Source: Sorangium cellulosum
GTDB taxonomy: Bacteria > Myxococcota_A > Polyangia > Polyangiales > Polyangiaceae
Length of the DNA stretch: 64,000 bases
Reading direction: 5' to 3'
NCBI RefSeq assembly: GCF_002950945.1
Contig: NZ_CP012673.1
Location: 11,360,501-11,424,500 of the forward strand
The notes beneath the pieces were generated by a model. That model saw only the letters and a list, made by a program, of their open reading frames with translations, was not told where the DNA came from and did not search any database. Within the stretch, counting starts at the first letter, position 1, and every line of letters begins with the position of its first letter. The position numbers were made by a program, and so were the translations under genes. This document shows, in pieces, positions 36,355-45,198 of this stretch.

Positions 36355-37472
36355 GGTTCCTCGACGAGTACCGGGATGCGCGCGCCGCGAAGCGCCTGCT
36401 CGACACGATCGCGCGGACCGCGACCCGCCCATGGACGATGATGGAGGTTTGCGGCGGGCAGACGCACGCGATCGTCAAATACGGCCTCGATCGCCTGCTG
36501 CCTTCGACCATCGAGCTGGTACATGGCCCCGGCTGCCCGGTGTGTGTGACCTCGATCGAGATGATCGATCGCGCCCACGCGATCGCCGCCCGTCCCGAGG
36601 TGACCTTCTGTTCCTTCGGTGACATGGTGCGTGTTCCGGGGTCGGAGGGGAACTTGCTCGAGCGCAAGGCCCAGGGCGCCGACGTGCGCATCGTCTATTC
36701 GCCGCTCGACGCGGTGGCGCTGGCGGCGGCCCGCCCGGATCGCCAGGTCGTCTTCTTCGCGATCGGGTTCGAGACGACCAGCCCCGCGACCGCGCTGGCC
36801 GCGCGCATGGCCAGGATGCGGCGGCTCGACAACTTCAGCATGCTGGTCGGGCACGTGCTGGTCCCGCCCGTCATGACGGCCATCCTGCAAGCGCAGAGCA
36901 ACCGGGTGCAGGGATTCCTCGGGCCAGGGCACGTGTGCACCGTTATGGGCTACCGTGAGTACGAGCCTATCGCGCGGCACTACCGGACGCCGATCGTCGT
37001 CACCGGGTTCGAGCCCGTCGATATGCTCGAGGGAATCCTCGGGCTCCTCAGGCTGCTCGAGGCGGGCGACGCGCGCGTGGAGAACCAGTACCGTCGAGCG
37101 GTGTGCCGGGAGGGCAACCCGCGAGCGCGAGAGCTCCTCGACGAGGTGTTCGAGGTCTGCGATCGCAAGTGGCGCGGCGTCGGCACCATCCCGAAGAGCG
37201 GCTTCCGGCTGAGCTACGAGTACCGCGGCCTCGACGCTGAGCGTCGCTTCGAGGGGGGCGAGGTCGTCACCCGAGAGTCGCCCGAGTGCATCAGCGGCCA
37301 GGTGCTGAAGGGCGTCAAGAAGCCGCGCGACTGCCCTGCCTTCGGCGTCCGCTGCACGCCCCGCACGCCGCTCGGGGCCCCGATGGTCTCGTCCGAGGGC
37401 GCATGCGCCGCGTATTACGCCTACGCCCGCCTCGAGCCGCCGGCGCGCGCAGCGCAGGGAGGCGCGACGTGA
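36351..37472 (+). CDS. hypD: Hydrogenase maturation protein HypD
   Basis: A 373-residue [4Fe-4S] scaffold on which the Fe(CN)2CO unit is assembled. Conserved blocks: MMEVCGGQTHAIVKYGLDRL, ELVHGPGCPVCVTS, FFAIGFETTSPATALAA, FLGPGHVCTVMG, PIVVTGFEPVDMLEGI and, near the C-terminus, CPAFGVRCTPRTPLGAPMVS with the cluster Cys residues. Overlaps hypC before and the SIS gene (GTGA) after. Confidence 0.96.
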   Translation: MRFLDEYRDARAAKRLLDTIARTATRPWTMMEVCGGQTHAIVKYGLDRLLPSTIELVHGPGCPVCVTSIEMIDRAHAIAARPEVTFCSFGDMVRVPGSEGNLLERKAQGADVRIVYSPLDAVALAAARPDRQVVFFAIGFETTSPATALAARMARMRRLDNFSMLVGHVLVPPVMTAILQAQSNRVQGFLGPGHVCTVMGYREYEPIARHYRTPIVVTGFEPVDMLEGILGLLRLLEAGDARVENQYRRAVCREGNPRARELLDEVFEVCDRKWRGVGTIPKSGFRLSYEYRGLDAERRFEGGEVVTRESPECISGQVLKGVKKPRDCPAFGVRCTPRTPLGAPMVSSEGACAAYYAYARLEPPARAAQGGAT

Positions 37473-38095
37473 GCGCGCCGCGCGAGACGGGGACCCCCGC
37501 TCCCCTCGAAGGGCTGCGCGCGGCCGTGGCGCGCAAGAGCCGCGAGAGCCAGGAGACGCAGGGGGAGTTCTTCCACGCCGAGGCCGATCGCATCGTGGCC
37601 TGCGCGTCGGCCATGGCGGACGCCTTCGCGCGCGGCGGGCGCCTGCTCGCGATGGGCAACGGCGGGAGCGCCTGCGACGCCCAGCACATGGTCGTCGAGT
37701 TCATGCACCCGATCATCGAGAAGCGCGCCGCGCTGCCGGCGATCGCGCTCGGGTCCGACGTCGCGCTCCTCAGCGCGATCGGCAACGACGAGGACTTCTC
37801 GCAGGTGTTCGCCATGCAGCTGCGGACGATCGGCCGCCCCGGCGACATCGCCCTCGCGATCTCGACGAGCGGCAAGTCGGCCAACGCGGTGCGCGCGCTC
37901 TCGGCAGCGCGCGAGATGGGTATGCTGACCGTGGCCTTCACGGGGCGCGACGGGGGGCGCATGGCCGATCTGTGCGCCTTCTGCTTCACGGTGCCGAGCT
38001 TCAGCACCCACCGCATCCAGGAGGCGCACGCGACGCTGCTGCACATCCTGTGGGACCTCGTGCACGTCGTCCGTGGAGAGGAGGACGTCCTCTGA
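37469..38095 (+). CDS. SIS-domain sugar-phosphate isomerase-like protein (GmhA-like) within the hyp operon
   Basis: A 208-residue protein with the SIS fold of phosphoheptose isomerases: LLAMGNGGSACDAQHMVVEF, DVALLSAIGNDEDFSQVF, ALAISTSGKSANAVRAL and the final THRIQEAHATLLHILWDLVH. GmhA converts sedoheptulose-7-phosphate to heptose-7-phosphate for LPS. No LPS genes are nearby, and the gene is locked between hypD and hypE by overlaps on both sides. A role linked to hydrogenase maturation or its substrate supply is therefore more likely. I recall similar SIS genes in actinobacterial-type hydrogenase clusters. Confidence 0.85.
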   Translation: MSAPRETGTPAPLEGLRAAVARKSRESQETQGEFFHAEADRIVACASAMADAFARGGRLLAMGNGGSACDAQHMVVEFMHPIIEKRAALPAIALGSDVALLSAIGNDEDFSQVFAMQLRTIGRPGDIALAISTSGKSANAVRALSAAREMGMLTVAFTGRDGGRMADLCAFCFTVPSFSTHRIQEAHATLLHILWDLVHVVRGEEDVL

Positions 38096-39183
38096 TGGCC
38101 GCGCGCAGCGACCGCCTGGGCCCGGAGGAGCTCGCGGCGCTCGGCTCGTGCCCGGCGCCGCGGGGCGACCACGAGCAGATCGTGCTCGGGCACGGCAGCG
38201 GCGGGCGCCTGAGCGCGGAGCTGCTCCACCGGGTCTTTCTGCCGGCGTTCGAGAACGAAGTCCTGGGGCGGCTCGAGGACGCGGCGACCTGCCCGCTCGA
38301 GATGAGCGAGGGCGGGCGGCTAGCCTTCACCACCGACGCCTTCGTTGTCCAGCCGCTGTTCTTCCCGGGCGGCGATATCGGCCGCCTGGCGATCGTCGGT
38401 ACGGTGAACGATCTCGCGGTCGCCGGCGCGATGCCGCGCCACGTTAGCGCCGCGTTCATCCTGGAGGAGGGGCTCCCCGTCACGACCCTGGAGCGCATCG
38501 TCGCTTCCATGCGCGCGACCTGCGCCGAGGCGGGCGTGACGCTCGTCTGCGGCGACACCAAGGTCGTCGATCGCGGCAAGGGCGACGGGGTGTTCATCAC
38601 CACGTCAGGTGTCGGCGTCGTGCCGCGCGGGCGCGCGCTGTCGGTCGCGAGCGCGCGGCCCGGTGACCGCGTCCTCGTCTCGGGCACGCTGGGCGATCAC
38701 GGCATCGCGGTGCTGTCGGTGCGCGAGGGGCTCGATTTCGAGACGTCGCTCGTGAGCGACTGCGCGCCGCTCGTGGACCTGGCGCGCGCGTTGCTCGACG
38801 CGTGCCCGGGCGCGCGTTGCATGCGCGATCCGACGCGCGGCGGGCTGGCGAGCGCGCTCACCGAGATCGCGACGGCGTCCCGCGTGGGCGTGCGCCTCGA
38901 GGAGGCGGCGCTGCCGCTGCGTCCCGAGGTGCGCGCCGCCTGCGAGGTGCTGGGGCTCGACCCGCTCTACGTGGCGAGCGAGGGGAAGCTCGTGGCGGTC
39001 GTGCCGCCGGCGGACGCCGCTCGGGCGCTCGCCGCGCTGCGCGGGCACCCGCGCGGCCGCGATGCGGCTCTCGTCGGCGAGGTCATCGCCGAGGACCCGG
39101 GCGTCGTGATGATGCGGTCGATCTTCGGCAGCGACCGGCTCGTGACCCTGCTCCAAGGGGAGCAGCTGCCGCGGATTTGCTGA
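38095..39183 (+). CDS. hypE: Hydrogenase maturation protein HypE
   Basis: A 362-residue PurM-like ATPase that dehydrates the thiocarboxamide on its own C-terminal Cys to thiocyanate, the CN donor. Seen: IVLGHGSGGRLSAELLHRVF, TTDAFVVQPLFFPGGDIGRL, GTVNDLAVAGAMP, DTKVVDRGKGDGVFI, MRDPTRGGLASAL, and the diagnostic end LPRIC with the terminal Cys. ATG overlaps the SIS stop by one base. Confidence 0.96.
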   Translation: MAARSDRLGPEELAALGSCPAPRGDHEQIVLGHGSGGRLSAELLHRVFLPAFENEVLGRLEDAATCPLEMSEGGRLAFTTDAFVVQPLFFPGGDIGRLAIVGTVNDLAVAGAMPRHVSAAFILEEGLPVTTLERIVASMRATCAEAGVTLVCGDTKVVDRGKGDGVFITTSGVGVVPRGRALSVASARPGDRVLVSGTLGDHGIAVLSVREGLDFETSLVSDCAPLVDLARALLDACPGARCMRDPTRGGLASALTEIATASRVGVRLEEAALPLRPEVRAACEVLGLDPLYVASEGKLVAVVPPADAARALAALRGHPRGRDAALVGEVIAEDPGVVMMRSIFGSDRLVTLLQGEQLPRIC

Positions 39184-39194
39184 GGAGAGAACGC

Positions 39195-40217
39195 ATGAAC
39201 GATGCCCCGCTCACCGAGATCGACGTCCTCTGGATCACCGCCGGGCTGAGCTGCGACGGAGACACGATCGCCGCGACGGGCGCCACCCAGCCGAGCCTGG
39301 AGAGCCTGATCCTCGGCGCCATCCCTGGCATCCCGAGGATCCGTCTGTGGAACCCCTTCCTCGCGTACGAGACGGGCGACGCGCTGATCGAGCGCTATCA
39401 CGCGGCCGCGGAGGGGCGCCTCGACCCCTTCCTCCTCGTCGTCGAGGGCTCCATTCCCGACGAGCAGAACAAGAGCGAAGGCTACTGGGCGGGCTTCGGC
39501 ACCGATCGCTCGACCGGCCAGCCCATTCTCACCGTGGACTGGATCGATCGGCTGGCGCCACGCGCGTGGGCGGTCCTCGCCGCGGGCACGTGCGCCGCCT
39601 ATGGCGGCATCCACGCCATCGCCGGCAATCCGACGGGCTGCATGGGCCTCGCCGATCACCTCGGCGCCGGGTGGCGCTCGGGCGCCGGCATCCCGATCGT
39701 GAACCTGCCGGGCTGCCCGGTGCAGCCGGACAATTTCACGGAGACGTTGCTCTACCTCCTGTACCAAGCGGTCGGGCGGGCACCGATGATCCCGCTCGAT
39801 GAGGCAGGGCGCCCGATCTGGCTGTTCGCGCAGACGGTGCACGAAGGCTGCGATCGTGGCGGCTACTACGAGCAGGCAGACTTCACGGTCGAATACGGCG
39901 CGTCGAGCTGCATCGTGAAGCTCGGTTGCTGGGGCCCGGTCGTGATGTGCAACGTCGGAAAGCGCGGCTGGATGGGCGGCGTCGGCGGTTGCCCCAACGT
40001 GGGTGGGATCTGCATCGGCTGCACCATGCCAGGCTTCCCCGACAAGTTCATGCCGTTCATGGAGGAGCCGCCCGGCGCGCGCATGTCGACCGCCGCGGTG
40101 GTGATGTACGGCACGACGGTGCGCGCGTTGCGCCGCTTCACAAAGATTTCGATGGATGCCGAGCCCGAGTGGCGTCGACGGGGCGGCGCGGCGGACCATG
40201 AGAAGGATGGCGGATGA
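39195..40217 (+). CDS. hhyS: [NiFe]-hydrogenase small subunit, actinobacterial/group 1h type
   Basis: A 340-residue electron-transfer subunit. It lacks a Tat signal, as expected for group 1h. It contains VLWITAGLSCDGDTIAATGA, where CDGD replaces the usual CxxC; in the Ralstonia actinobacterial-type enzyme the proximal cluster has three Cys and one Asp. Other blocks: VLAAGTCAAYGGIHAIAGNP, IVNLPGCPVQPDNFTETLLY, FAQTVHEGCDRGGYYEQADF, CIVKLGCWGPVVMCNV, GGCPNVGGICIGCTMPGFPD. These place it with enzymes that oxidise H2 at atmospheric levels in air. A GAGGAGAG site precedes the ATG. Stop overlaps hhyL. Confidence 0.94.
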   Translation: MNDAPLTEIDVLWITAGLSCDGDTIAATGATQPSLESLILGAIPGIPRIRLWNPFLAYETGDALIERYHAAAEGRLDPFLLVVEGSIPDEQNKSEGYWAGFGTDRSTGQPILTVDWIDRLAPRAWAVLAAGTCAAYGGIHAIAGNPTGCMGLADHLGAGWRSGAGIPIVNLPGCPVQPDNFTETLLYLLYQAVGRAPMIPLDEAGRPIWLFAQTVHEGCDRGGYYEQADFTVEYGASSCIVKLGCWGPVVMCNVGKRGWMGGVGGCPNVGGICIGCTMPGFPDKFMPFMEEPPGARMSTAAVVMYGTTVRALRRFTKISMDAEPEWRRRGGAADHEKDGG

Positions 40218-41995
40218 GCACGAACGAGCGGTCGAACGTCGTCGAGATGTCGTGGGACCCGGTCACCCGAATCGTGGGCAGCCTCGGCATCCACACCAAG
40301 ATCGATTTCGGCACGCGCCGGGTGATCGAGTGCCGGGCGACGTCGTCGATTTTCAGGGGCTACAGCGTTTTCCTGCGCGGCAAGGATCCGCGCGACGCGC
40401 ACTTCATCACCAGCCGGATCTGCGGGATCTGCGGCGACAACCATGCGACGTGCGCCATCTACGCCCAGAACATGGCGTTCGGGATCAAGCCTCCCGTCAT
40501 CGCCGAGTGGATCATCAACCTCGCCGAGGCGGCCGAGTACATGTTCGACCACAACCTGTTCCAGGACAACCTGGTCGGGGTCGACTACTGCGAGCAGATG
40601 GTCCGCGAGACCAACCCGGGCGTCTGGGCAGAGGCCGAGCGGACCCCGGCGCCGCACGCGGAGGCACATGGTTTCCGCGTGATCGCGGACATCATGCGGG
40701 CCCTCAACCCGTTCACCGGCTCCTTCTACCGCGAGGCGCTCGAGATGAGCCGGGTGTGCCGCGAGATGTACTGCCTGATGGGCGGACGGCACGTCCACCC
40801 CTCGACCCTGTACCCCGGCGGCGTCGGCACCGTCGCCAGCCCCCAGCTCTTCACGGACTATTTGACACGGCTCGTCCGCTACATCGAGTTCCTCAAGCGC
40901 TCCGTGCCGCTGCACGACGACCTGTTCGATTTCTTCTACCAGGCGCTCCCCGGCTACGAGCAGGTCGGCCGGCGGCGCGTGATGCTCGCGTGCTGGGGCG
41001 GGTTCCAGAACCCGGGCGCGTGCGACTTTCGCTACGAGACGATGCGGAGCTGGGGGCGCGAGATGTATGTCACGCCGGGGATCGTGATCGACGGCGAGCT
41101 CGTGACGACGGACCTCGTGGACATCAACCTGGGTATCCGGATCCTCGTCGGAGGGTCGTTCTACGACGACTGGGTCGGCGGCGAGACCTTCGTCAAGACC
41201 GACCCGCTCGGTAACCCCGTCGACCCGCGCCACCCGTGGAACCAGACGACGAAGCCGCGCCCACAGAAGCGCGACTTCGCCAGCCGCTACACGTGGGTGT
41301 TCGCGCCGCGCTGGTATCACGCGCCGAGCGGCCAGTACTTGGCGCTCGACTCCGGCGGGGGCCCGCTCGCGCGCCTGTGGGTGACCGCGCTCGCCGGCCG
41401 GGTGAGGATGGACCACGTCGAGGCCACGGGGAGCAGCGTGAAGATCCGCCTGCCCCGAACGGCCACGCGGGCCGAGGTGGAGCTCGAGTGGAGGATCCCG
41501 CGCTTCGCGAACACCCTGGAGCGCAACCGCGCGCGCACCTACTTTCAGGCCTACGCCGCGGCAGCCGCGCTGCACTTTCTCGAGCGGGGGATGCGCGAGG
41601 TGCACGCCGGCAACACGCGCACATGGACCGAGTTCAAGGTGCCGGACGAGGCCATCGGGTGCGGCTTCCACGAGGCGGTACGCGGGATGCTCTCGCACCA
41701 CCTCGTCATCCGGGACGGCAAGATCGCGAACTACCAGCCGTACCCGCCGACGCCGTGGAACGCCAGCCCGCGCGACGAATACGGTACGCCGGGGCCATAC
41801 GAGGATGCGGTCGAGAACACGCCGCTGTTCGAGGAGAACGGCCCCGATCGGTTCAAGGGCATCGACATCATGCGCACGATTCGGAGCTTCGATCCGTGCC
41901 TGCCGTGCGGGGTGCACATGTATCTGGGCGACGGGCGGATCATCGAGGCGCGGCACTCGCCGACGCTCGGCGTCCAGGTCGTGGAGGGACGATGA
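40214..41995 (+). CDS. hhyL: [NiFe]-hydrogenase large subunit, actinobacterial/group 1h type
   Basis: A 593-residue catalytic subunit. Ni-Fe ligands: Cys70 and Cys73 in RICGICGDNHATCA (L1) and Cys562 and Cys565 in DPCLPCGVH (L2). The residues after the L2 His (MYLGDGRIIEARHSPTLGVQ...) form the peptide to be removed by the HupD protease. Early blocks SWDPVTRIVGSLGIHTKIDF and FHEAVRGMLSHHLVIRDGKI are typical. Cytoplasmic with HhyS; no cytochrome b subunit is encoded in the operon, so electrons must pass by another carrier. Confidence 0.96.
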   Translation: MSTNERSNVVEMSWDPVTRIVGSLGIHTKIDFGTRRVIECRATSSIFRGYSVFLRGKDPRDAHFITSRICGICGDNHATCAIYAQNMAFGIKPPVIAEWIINLAEAAEYMFDHNLFQDNLVGVDYCEQMVRETNPGVWAEAERTPAPHAEAHGFRVIADIMRALNPFTGSFYREALEMSRVCREMYCLMGGRHVHPSTLYPGGVGTVASPQLFTDYLTRLVRYIEFLKRSVPLHDDLFDFFYQALPGYEQVGRRRVMLACWGGFQNPGACDFRYETMRSWGREMYVTPGIVIDGELVTTDLVDINLGIRILVGGSFYDDWVGGETFVKTDPLGNPVDPRHPWNQTTKPRPQKRDFASRYTWVFAPRWYHAPSGQYLALDSGGGPLARLWVTALAGRVRMDHVEATGSSVKIRLPRTATRAEVELEWRIPRFANTLERNRARTYFQAYAAAAALHFLERGMREVHAGNTRTWTEFKVPDEAIGCGFHEAVRGMLSHHLVIRDGKIANYQPYPPTPWNASPRDEYGTPGPYEDAVENTPLFEENGPDRFKGIDIMRTIRSFDPCLPCGVHMYLGDGRIIEARHSPTLGVQVVEGR

Positions 41996-42540
41996 CGCGC
42001 GACGAGCAGCCCGACTTCGGCGAGACCATGCAGCGTATCGAGGAGCTTGTGGAGCGCATCGAAAGTCTGCCGGCGGCGGACGTCCGCGCCGCCGCGCGTG
42101 AGCTCGCGCGGGCGCTGCTGGACGCGCACCGGATGGGCCTGGAGCGGCTCGTCCAGCGCCTGCGCGCGGCGGGAGAGGCCGGCGCGGCCATCCTGGAGGA
42201 GGCGGCCAGCGACGCCTGCGTCGGCAGCCTCCTGCTCCTGCACGACCTCCACCCGCTGGCGGCGGAGGAGCGGGTCAGGAGGGCGATCTCGGCGCTCGAG
42301 CCGGCGCTGCGCGGTCAGGGGCTCGCGGTCGAGCTCGTGGAGCTCTCGGGCGGCCGCGCGCGCCTTTCGCTGTCTGGCCCGGCAGCCTCACCCCTGGCCC
42401 GCGCGGCGATGGCGCGCGCCGTAGAGGCCGCAGTAGCCGACGCCGCGCCGGACCTCTCGGCGCTCGAGATCGAGGGCGCACCGGCGCCGCCAGGGCTGGT
42501 CCCGGCGACCCGGCTGATCGAGGGAGCGAGGCGGCTGTGA
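41992..42540 (+). CDS. Hydrogenase-associated protein with degenerate NifU-like domain
   Basis: A 182-residue protein. The N-terminal half is helical (TMQRIEELVERIESLPAADV, GLERLVQRLRAAGEAG) and leads into SLLLLHDLHPLAAEERVRRA. This is the opening of the NifU-like domain carried by FeS-related proteins of group 1h operons. The normal CxxC of NifU (in a SGSCxxCPSS context) is absent; here the place reads LSLSGPAASPLARAAMARAV. It thus cannot bind an FeS cluster the usual way. Overlaps hhyL by four bases and the next gene by four. Confidence 0.7.
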   Translation: MTRDEQPDFGETMQRIEELVERIESLPAADVRAAARELARALLDAHRMGLERLVQRLRAAGEAGAAILEEAASDACVGSLLLLHDLHPLAAEERVRRAISALEPALRGQGLAVELVELSGGRARLSLSGPAASPLARAAMARAVEAAVADAAPDLSALEIEGAPAPPGLVPATRLIEGARRL

Positions 42541-43181
42541 CCCGGCTGGTCGCCTCGCCCGGGGTCGGCCGCGCGCTCGCGCGCCTGCGCGCGTTCACGG
42601 CGGCGGAGGCAGCGCCTGCCCGAGCTGAACGGTGCGACATCTGCGGCGTCCCGCTGCCAGGCGAGCACAGGCACCTGCTCGAGCGCGCCGCGTCGCGCCT
42701 GCGATGCGCGTGCGTGGGCTGCGCGATCACCGCCGGGGGGCGCGCCGATGACCGGTTCCGCGCTGTCGAGCCGCGCTGCGAGCGACTCGCCGGCGCCTCA
42801 CCCTCCGACGCACGATGGCAGGCGCTCGGCATCCCCATCGGGCTCGCCTTCTTGCAGCGCGTCGGCGACGGCGCGGAGGTCATCGCTCGCTACCCGAGCC
42901 CCGCCGGGCTGGTGCGGTCGCCGGTGGATCCCGAGGCCTGGTCCGCGCTCGTCGCCGATTACCCGGCGCTCGATCCCCTCCAGCCTGAGGTGGAGGCGCT
43001 CCTCGTACGTCGCCTGCACGGAGCGCGCGACCACTACCTCGTGTCGATCGATGAATGCTTCCGTCTGGGCGGCATCTTGCGGCGCGGCTGGCGGGGGCTC
43101 GGGGGCGGCGACGTGTGGGCGGAGGTCGATCGGTTCTTCGCGCAGCTGCGCTCGCGCGCGGACGGGGCGCGGCGTGCCTAG
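42537..43181 (+). CDS. DUF5947-like hydrogenase operon protein
   Basis: A 214-residue protein with a metal-site-like motif RCDICGVPLPGEHRHLLERA followed by RCACVGCAITAGG, which matches DUF5947 proteins found in actinobacterial hydrogenase clusters (from memory of the family). Later VDPEAWSALVADYPALDPLQ and DHYLVSIDECFRLGGILRRG. Four Cys plus His could bind zinc or an FeS cluster, making it a candidate electron-transfer or assembly partner. GTG start overlaps the previous stop (GTGA). Confidence 0.75.
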   Translation: MTRLVASPGVGRALARLRAFTAAEAAPARAERCDICGVPLPGEHRHLLERAASRLRCACVGCAITAGGRADDRFRAVEPRCERLAGASPSDARWQALGIPIGLAFLQRVGDGAEVIARYPSPAGLVRSPVDPEAWSALVADYPALDPLQPEVEALLVRRLHGARDHYLVSIDECFRLGGILRRGWRGLGGGDVWAEVDRFFAQLRSRADGARRA

Positions 43182-44361
43182 CCGGTCAGCCCGCGTCGAT
43201 CGCATCGCGCGCGCCCTGCTGTACGAGGGATACCTGCTCTACCCCTACAGGCCGTCGGCGCTGAAGAACCGCTATCGATGGACCTTCGGCGGGCTGTTCC
43301 CGGAACCGTATGCGGGGGCGCGCGGCGAGGCGAGCGGCATGCAGATCGAGTGCCCTTTCCTCGGCGGCGACGAGACCACGCTCTCCATCGCGCTGCGCTT
43401 CCTGCAAGTGCAGCAGCGCGCGGCGGCGCCGGTCGCCCGCGATCCGCTCGGCGAGCCCTGGCAGGAGGCCGTCGAGCAGCAGATCGAGCTCCCCACCCTG
43501 CGTCTCCGCGAGCTCCTCGCGACGCCGTGGCGGCAAGCGTTCTCGGTGCCCGCCGCGCACGACCGCGCTGCGCTCGACGGGGAGGTCCGGGTGACCGCGG
43601 CGCCGGGGCCGACCGGCGCGGGCTTCAAGCTGAGCGTTCGGGTCGCCAACCTGACGGCGCTCGATCCGGCCGACGTACCGGATCGCAACTGCGCCGCCCT
43701 CTGGGCATTCCATTCCACGCATGTGGTGATGACGATCGCCGCCGGCGCGTTCGTCTCGCTCGCCGATACGCCGGCGGAGCTGCGCGTGCTCGCCGCAGCT
43801 TGCGAGAACCGCGGCGCCTGGCCGATCCTCGCCGGCGAGCGGGGCGCGCACGACACCGTGCTGGCCTCGCCGATCGTGCTCGAGGACTGGCCCGAGGTCG
43901 CGCCCGAGAGCCCGGGCGATCTCTTCGATGCCACGGAGATCGACGAGATCCTGGGCTTGCGCATCCTGACCCTCACCGACGACGAGAAGCGCGAGATGTG
44001 CGCGTTCGACCCGCGCGCCCGCGAGCTCCTGGAGCGCACCGAGCTGCTGTCGTCCGACGAGCTCCTGCGGCTGCACGGCGCGCTGCGGCGGATCGCGCCG
44101 GTCGACGCTGCGCCGGCCGCCGCCCTGACCCCCGGGGCGCGCGTGCGCATCCGCCCGCGACGCCGGGCCGATGCCCTCGACGTGATCCTCGCGGGGAAGA
44201 TCGCGACCGTGTCCTCTGTCGTCGAGGACGTGGATGGCGTATGGCACTTCGTGGTCACGATCGACGAGGATCCGGGGCGCGATCTGGGGCCGTACGCCCA
44301 CCGGTTCTTCTTCCGGGCCGACGAGCTGGAGCCTTTCGACGGCGAGGAGACCGCGGGATGA
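43174..44361 (+). CDS. Conserved hydrogenase-operon protein of unknown function
   Basis: A 395-residue protein without signal or membrane helices. N-terminal block LLYEGYLLYPYRPSALKNRY is strongly conserved-looking. The middle is beta-rich (FKLSVRVANLTALDPADVPD, FHSTHVVMTIAAGAFVSL) and there is a later DEILGLRILTLTDDEKREMC. The last ~80 residues resemble a small SH3-like barrel (ALTPGARVRIRPRRRADALD). It has no known activity; its locked position between the DUF5947 gene and hupD ties it to hydrogenase assembly. GTG start overlaps the previous gene by eight bases. Confidence 0.7.
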   Translation: MPSRSARVDRIARALLYEGYLLYPYRPSALKNRYRWTFGGLFPEPYAGARGEASGMQIECPFLGGDETTLSIALRFLQVQQRAAAPVARDPLGEPWQEAVEQQIELPTLRLRELLATPWRQAFSVPAAHDRAALDGEVRVTAAPGPTGAGFKLSVRVANLTALDPADVPDRNCAALWAFHSTHVVMTIAAGAFVSLADTPAELRVLAAACENRGAWPILAGERGAHDTVLASPIVLEDWPEVAPESPGDLFDATEIDEILGLRILTLTDDEKREMCAFDPRARELLERTELLSSDELLRLHGALRRIAPVDAAPAAALTPGARVRIRPRRRADALDVILAGKIATVSSVVEDVDGVWHFVVTIDEDPGRDLGPYAHRFFFRADELEPFDGEETAG

Positions 44362-44876
44362 ACGCGCCGCGCATGCTGGTGGCCGGCGTCGGCAACGTCT
44401 TCCTCGGCGACGACGGGTTCGGCGTCGAGGTGGCGTGCCGGCTCGCGCGTGGGCCGCTCCCGGCGGACGTGCGGGTGGTCGACTTCGGGATCCGCGGCAT
44501 CGACCTCGTCTACGCGCTGCTGGATCCGTACGACGCGGTGCTGCTCATCGACATCACGCGGCGCGGGTGCGCGCCCGGGACGCTCTACGTGATCGAACCG
44601 ACGCTCGTGGACGGTCCGGCCGCGCCGACAGACGACCTGCTCGCGTCCGGGCACGAGCTCGATCCCGGGCGCGTGCTGAGGCTAGCGCGGACGCTGGGCG
44701 CCGACCTGCGGTGCGTCCTGCTGCTCGGCTGCGAGCCCGCCGCCTTCGAAGGGAGCGACTTCGGCGCGGACGGTTTCAGCCCCCACGTAGCTGCAGCGGT
44801 GGACCAGGCCGTTGCGCTCGCGCGCTCGCTCATCGAAGATCTGCGCCAACGCGGAACGGAGCACGGCCGTGCATGA
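44358..44876 (+). CDS. hupD: Hydrogenase maturation protease
   Basis: A 172-residue nickel-dependent endopeptidase that cuts the large subunit after the L2 His. Seen: MLVAGVGNVFLGDDGFGVEV with the Ni-binding Asp, VRVVDFGIRGIDLVYALLDP, VLLIDITRRG and the later SGHELDPGRVL. Its presence agrees with the cleavable C-terminal peptide on HhyL. ATGA overlap upstream; the hypA GTG lies within its last codons. Confidence 0.92.
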   Translation: MNAPRMLVAGVGNVFLGDDGFGVEVACRLARGPLPADVRVVDFGIRGIDLVYALLDPYDAVLLIDITRRGCAPGTLYVIEPTLVDGPAAPTDDLLASGHELDPGRVLRLARTLGADLRCVLLLGCEPAAFEGSDFGADGFSPHVAAAVDQAVALARSLIEDLRQRGTEHGRA

Positions 44877-45198
44877 GATCGGGCTCGTCGAGGAGGTGAT
44901 CGAGATTGTGCGCCAGCGGACCGGGGACGCGCCCATACGGCGCGTCGTGCTGGAGGTCGGCGCGCTCGCGGCCGTCCTGCCCGACGCGATGCGGTTCGCC
45001 TTCGAAGTCTGCCGCGAGGGCACGCCGCTCGCGGGGGCGATCCTCGACCTCGTGGAGACGCCTGGCCTGGCACGCTGCCGCGCCTGCGGCGCCGAGGTGC
45101 GCCTGGATCGGCCGTTCGGGCGCTGCACCTGCGGCAACGCCGACCTCGACTGGATGTCCGGCGAGGAGCTGCGAATACGGGAAGTGGAGGTCGGCTAA
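44869..45198 (+). CDS. hypA: Hydrogenase nickel-insertion protein HypA
   Basis: A 109-residue protein starting VHEIGLVEEVIEIVRQRTGD, the family N-terminus (Met replaced by GTG) whose His binds nickel. The zinc site is ARCRACGAEVRLDRPFGRCT with a following Cys. It delivers Ni with HypB. The start at 44869 is fixed by this N-terminal motif, not by length. Overlaps hupD by eight bases and hypB by one. Confidence 0.92.
   Translation: MHEIGLVEEVIEIVRQRTGDAPIRRVVLEVGALAAVLPDAMRFAFEVCREGTPLAGAILDLVETPGLARCRACGAEVRLDRPFGRCTCGNADLDWMSGEELRIREVEVG

Noticed and set aside
37469..38095. LPS heptose biosynthesis gene (gmhA)
   Set aside because: The fold fits, but no LPS genes surround it and it overlaps hypD and hypE, so I give no gene symbol.
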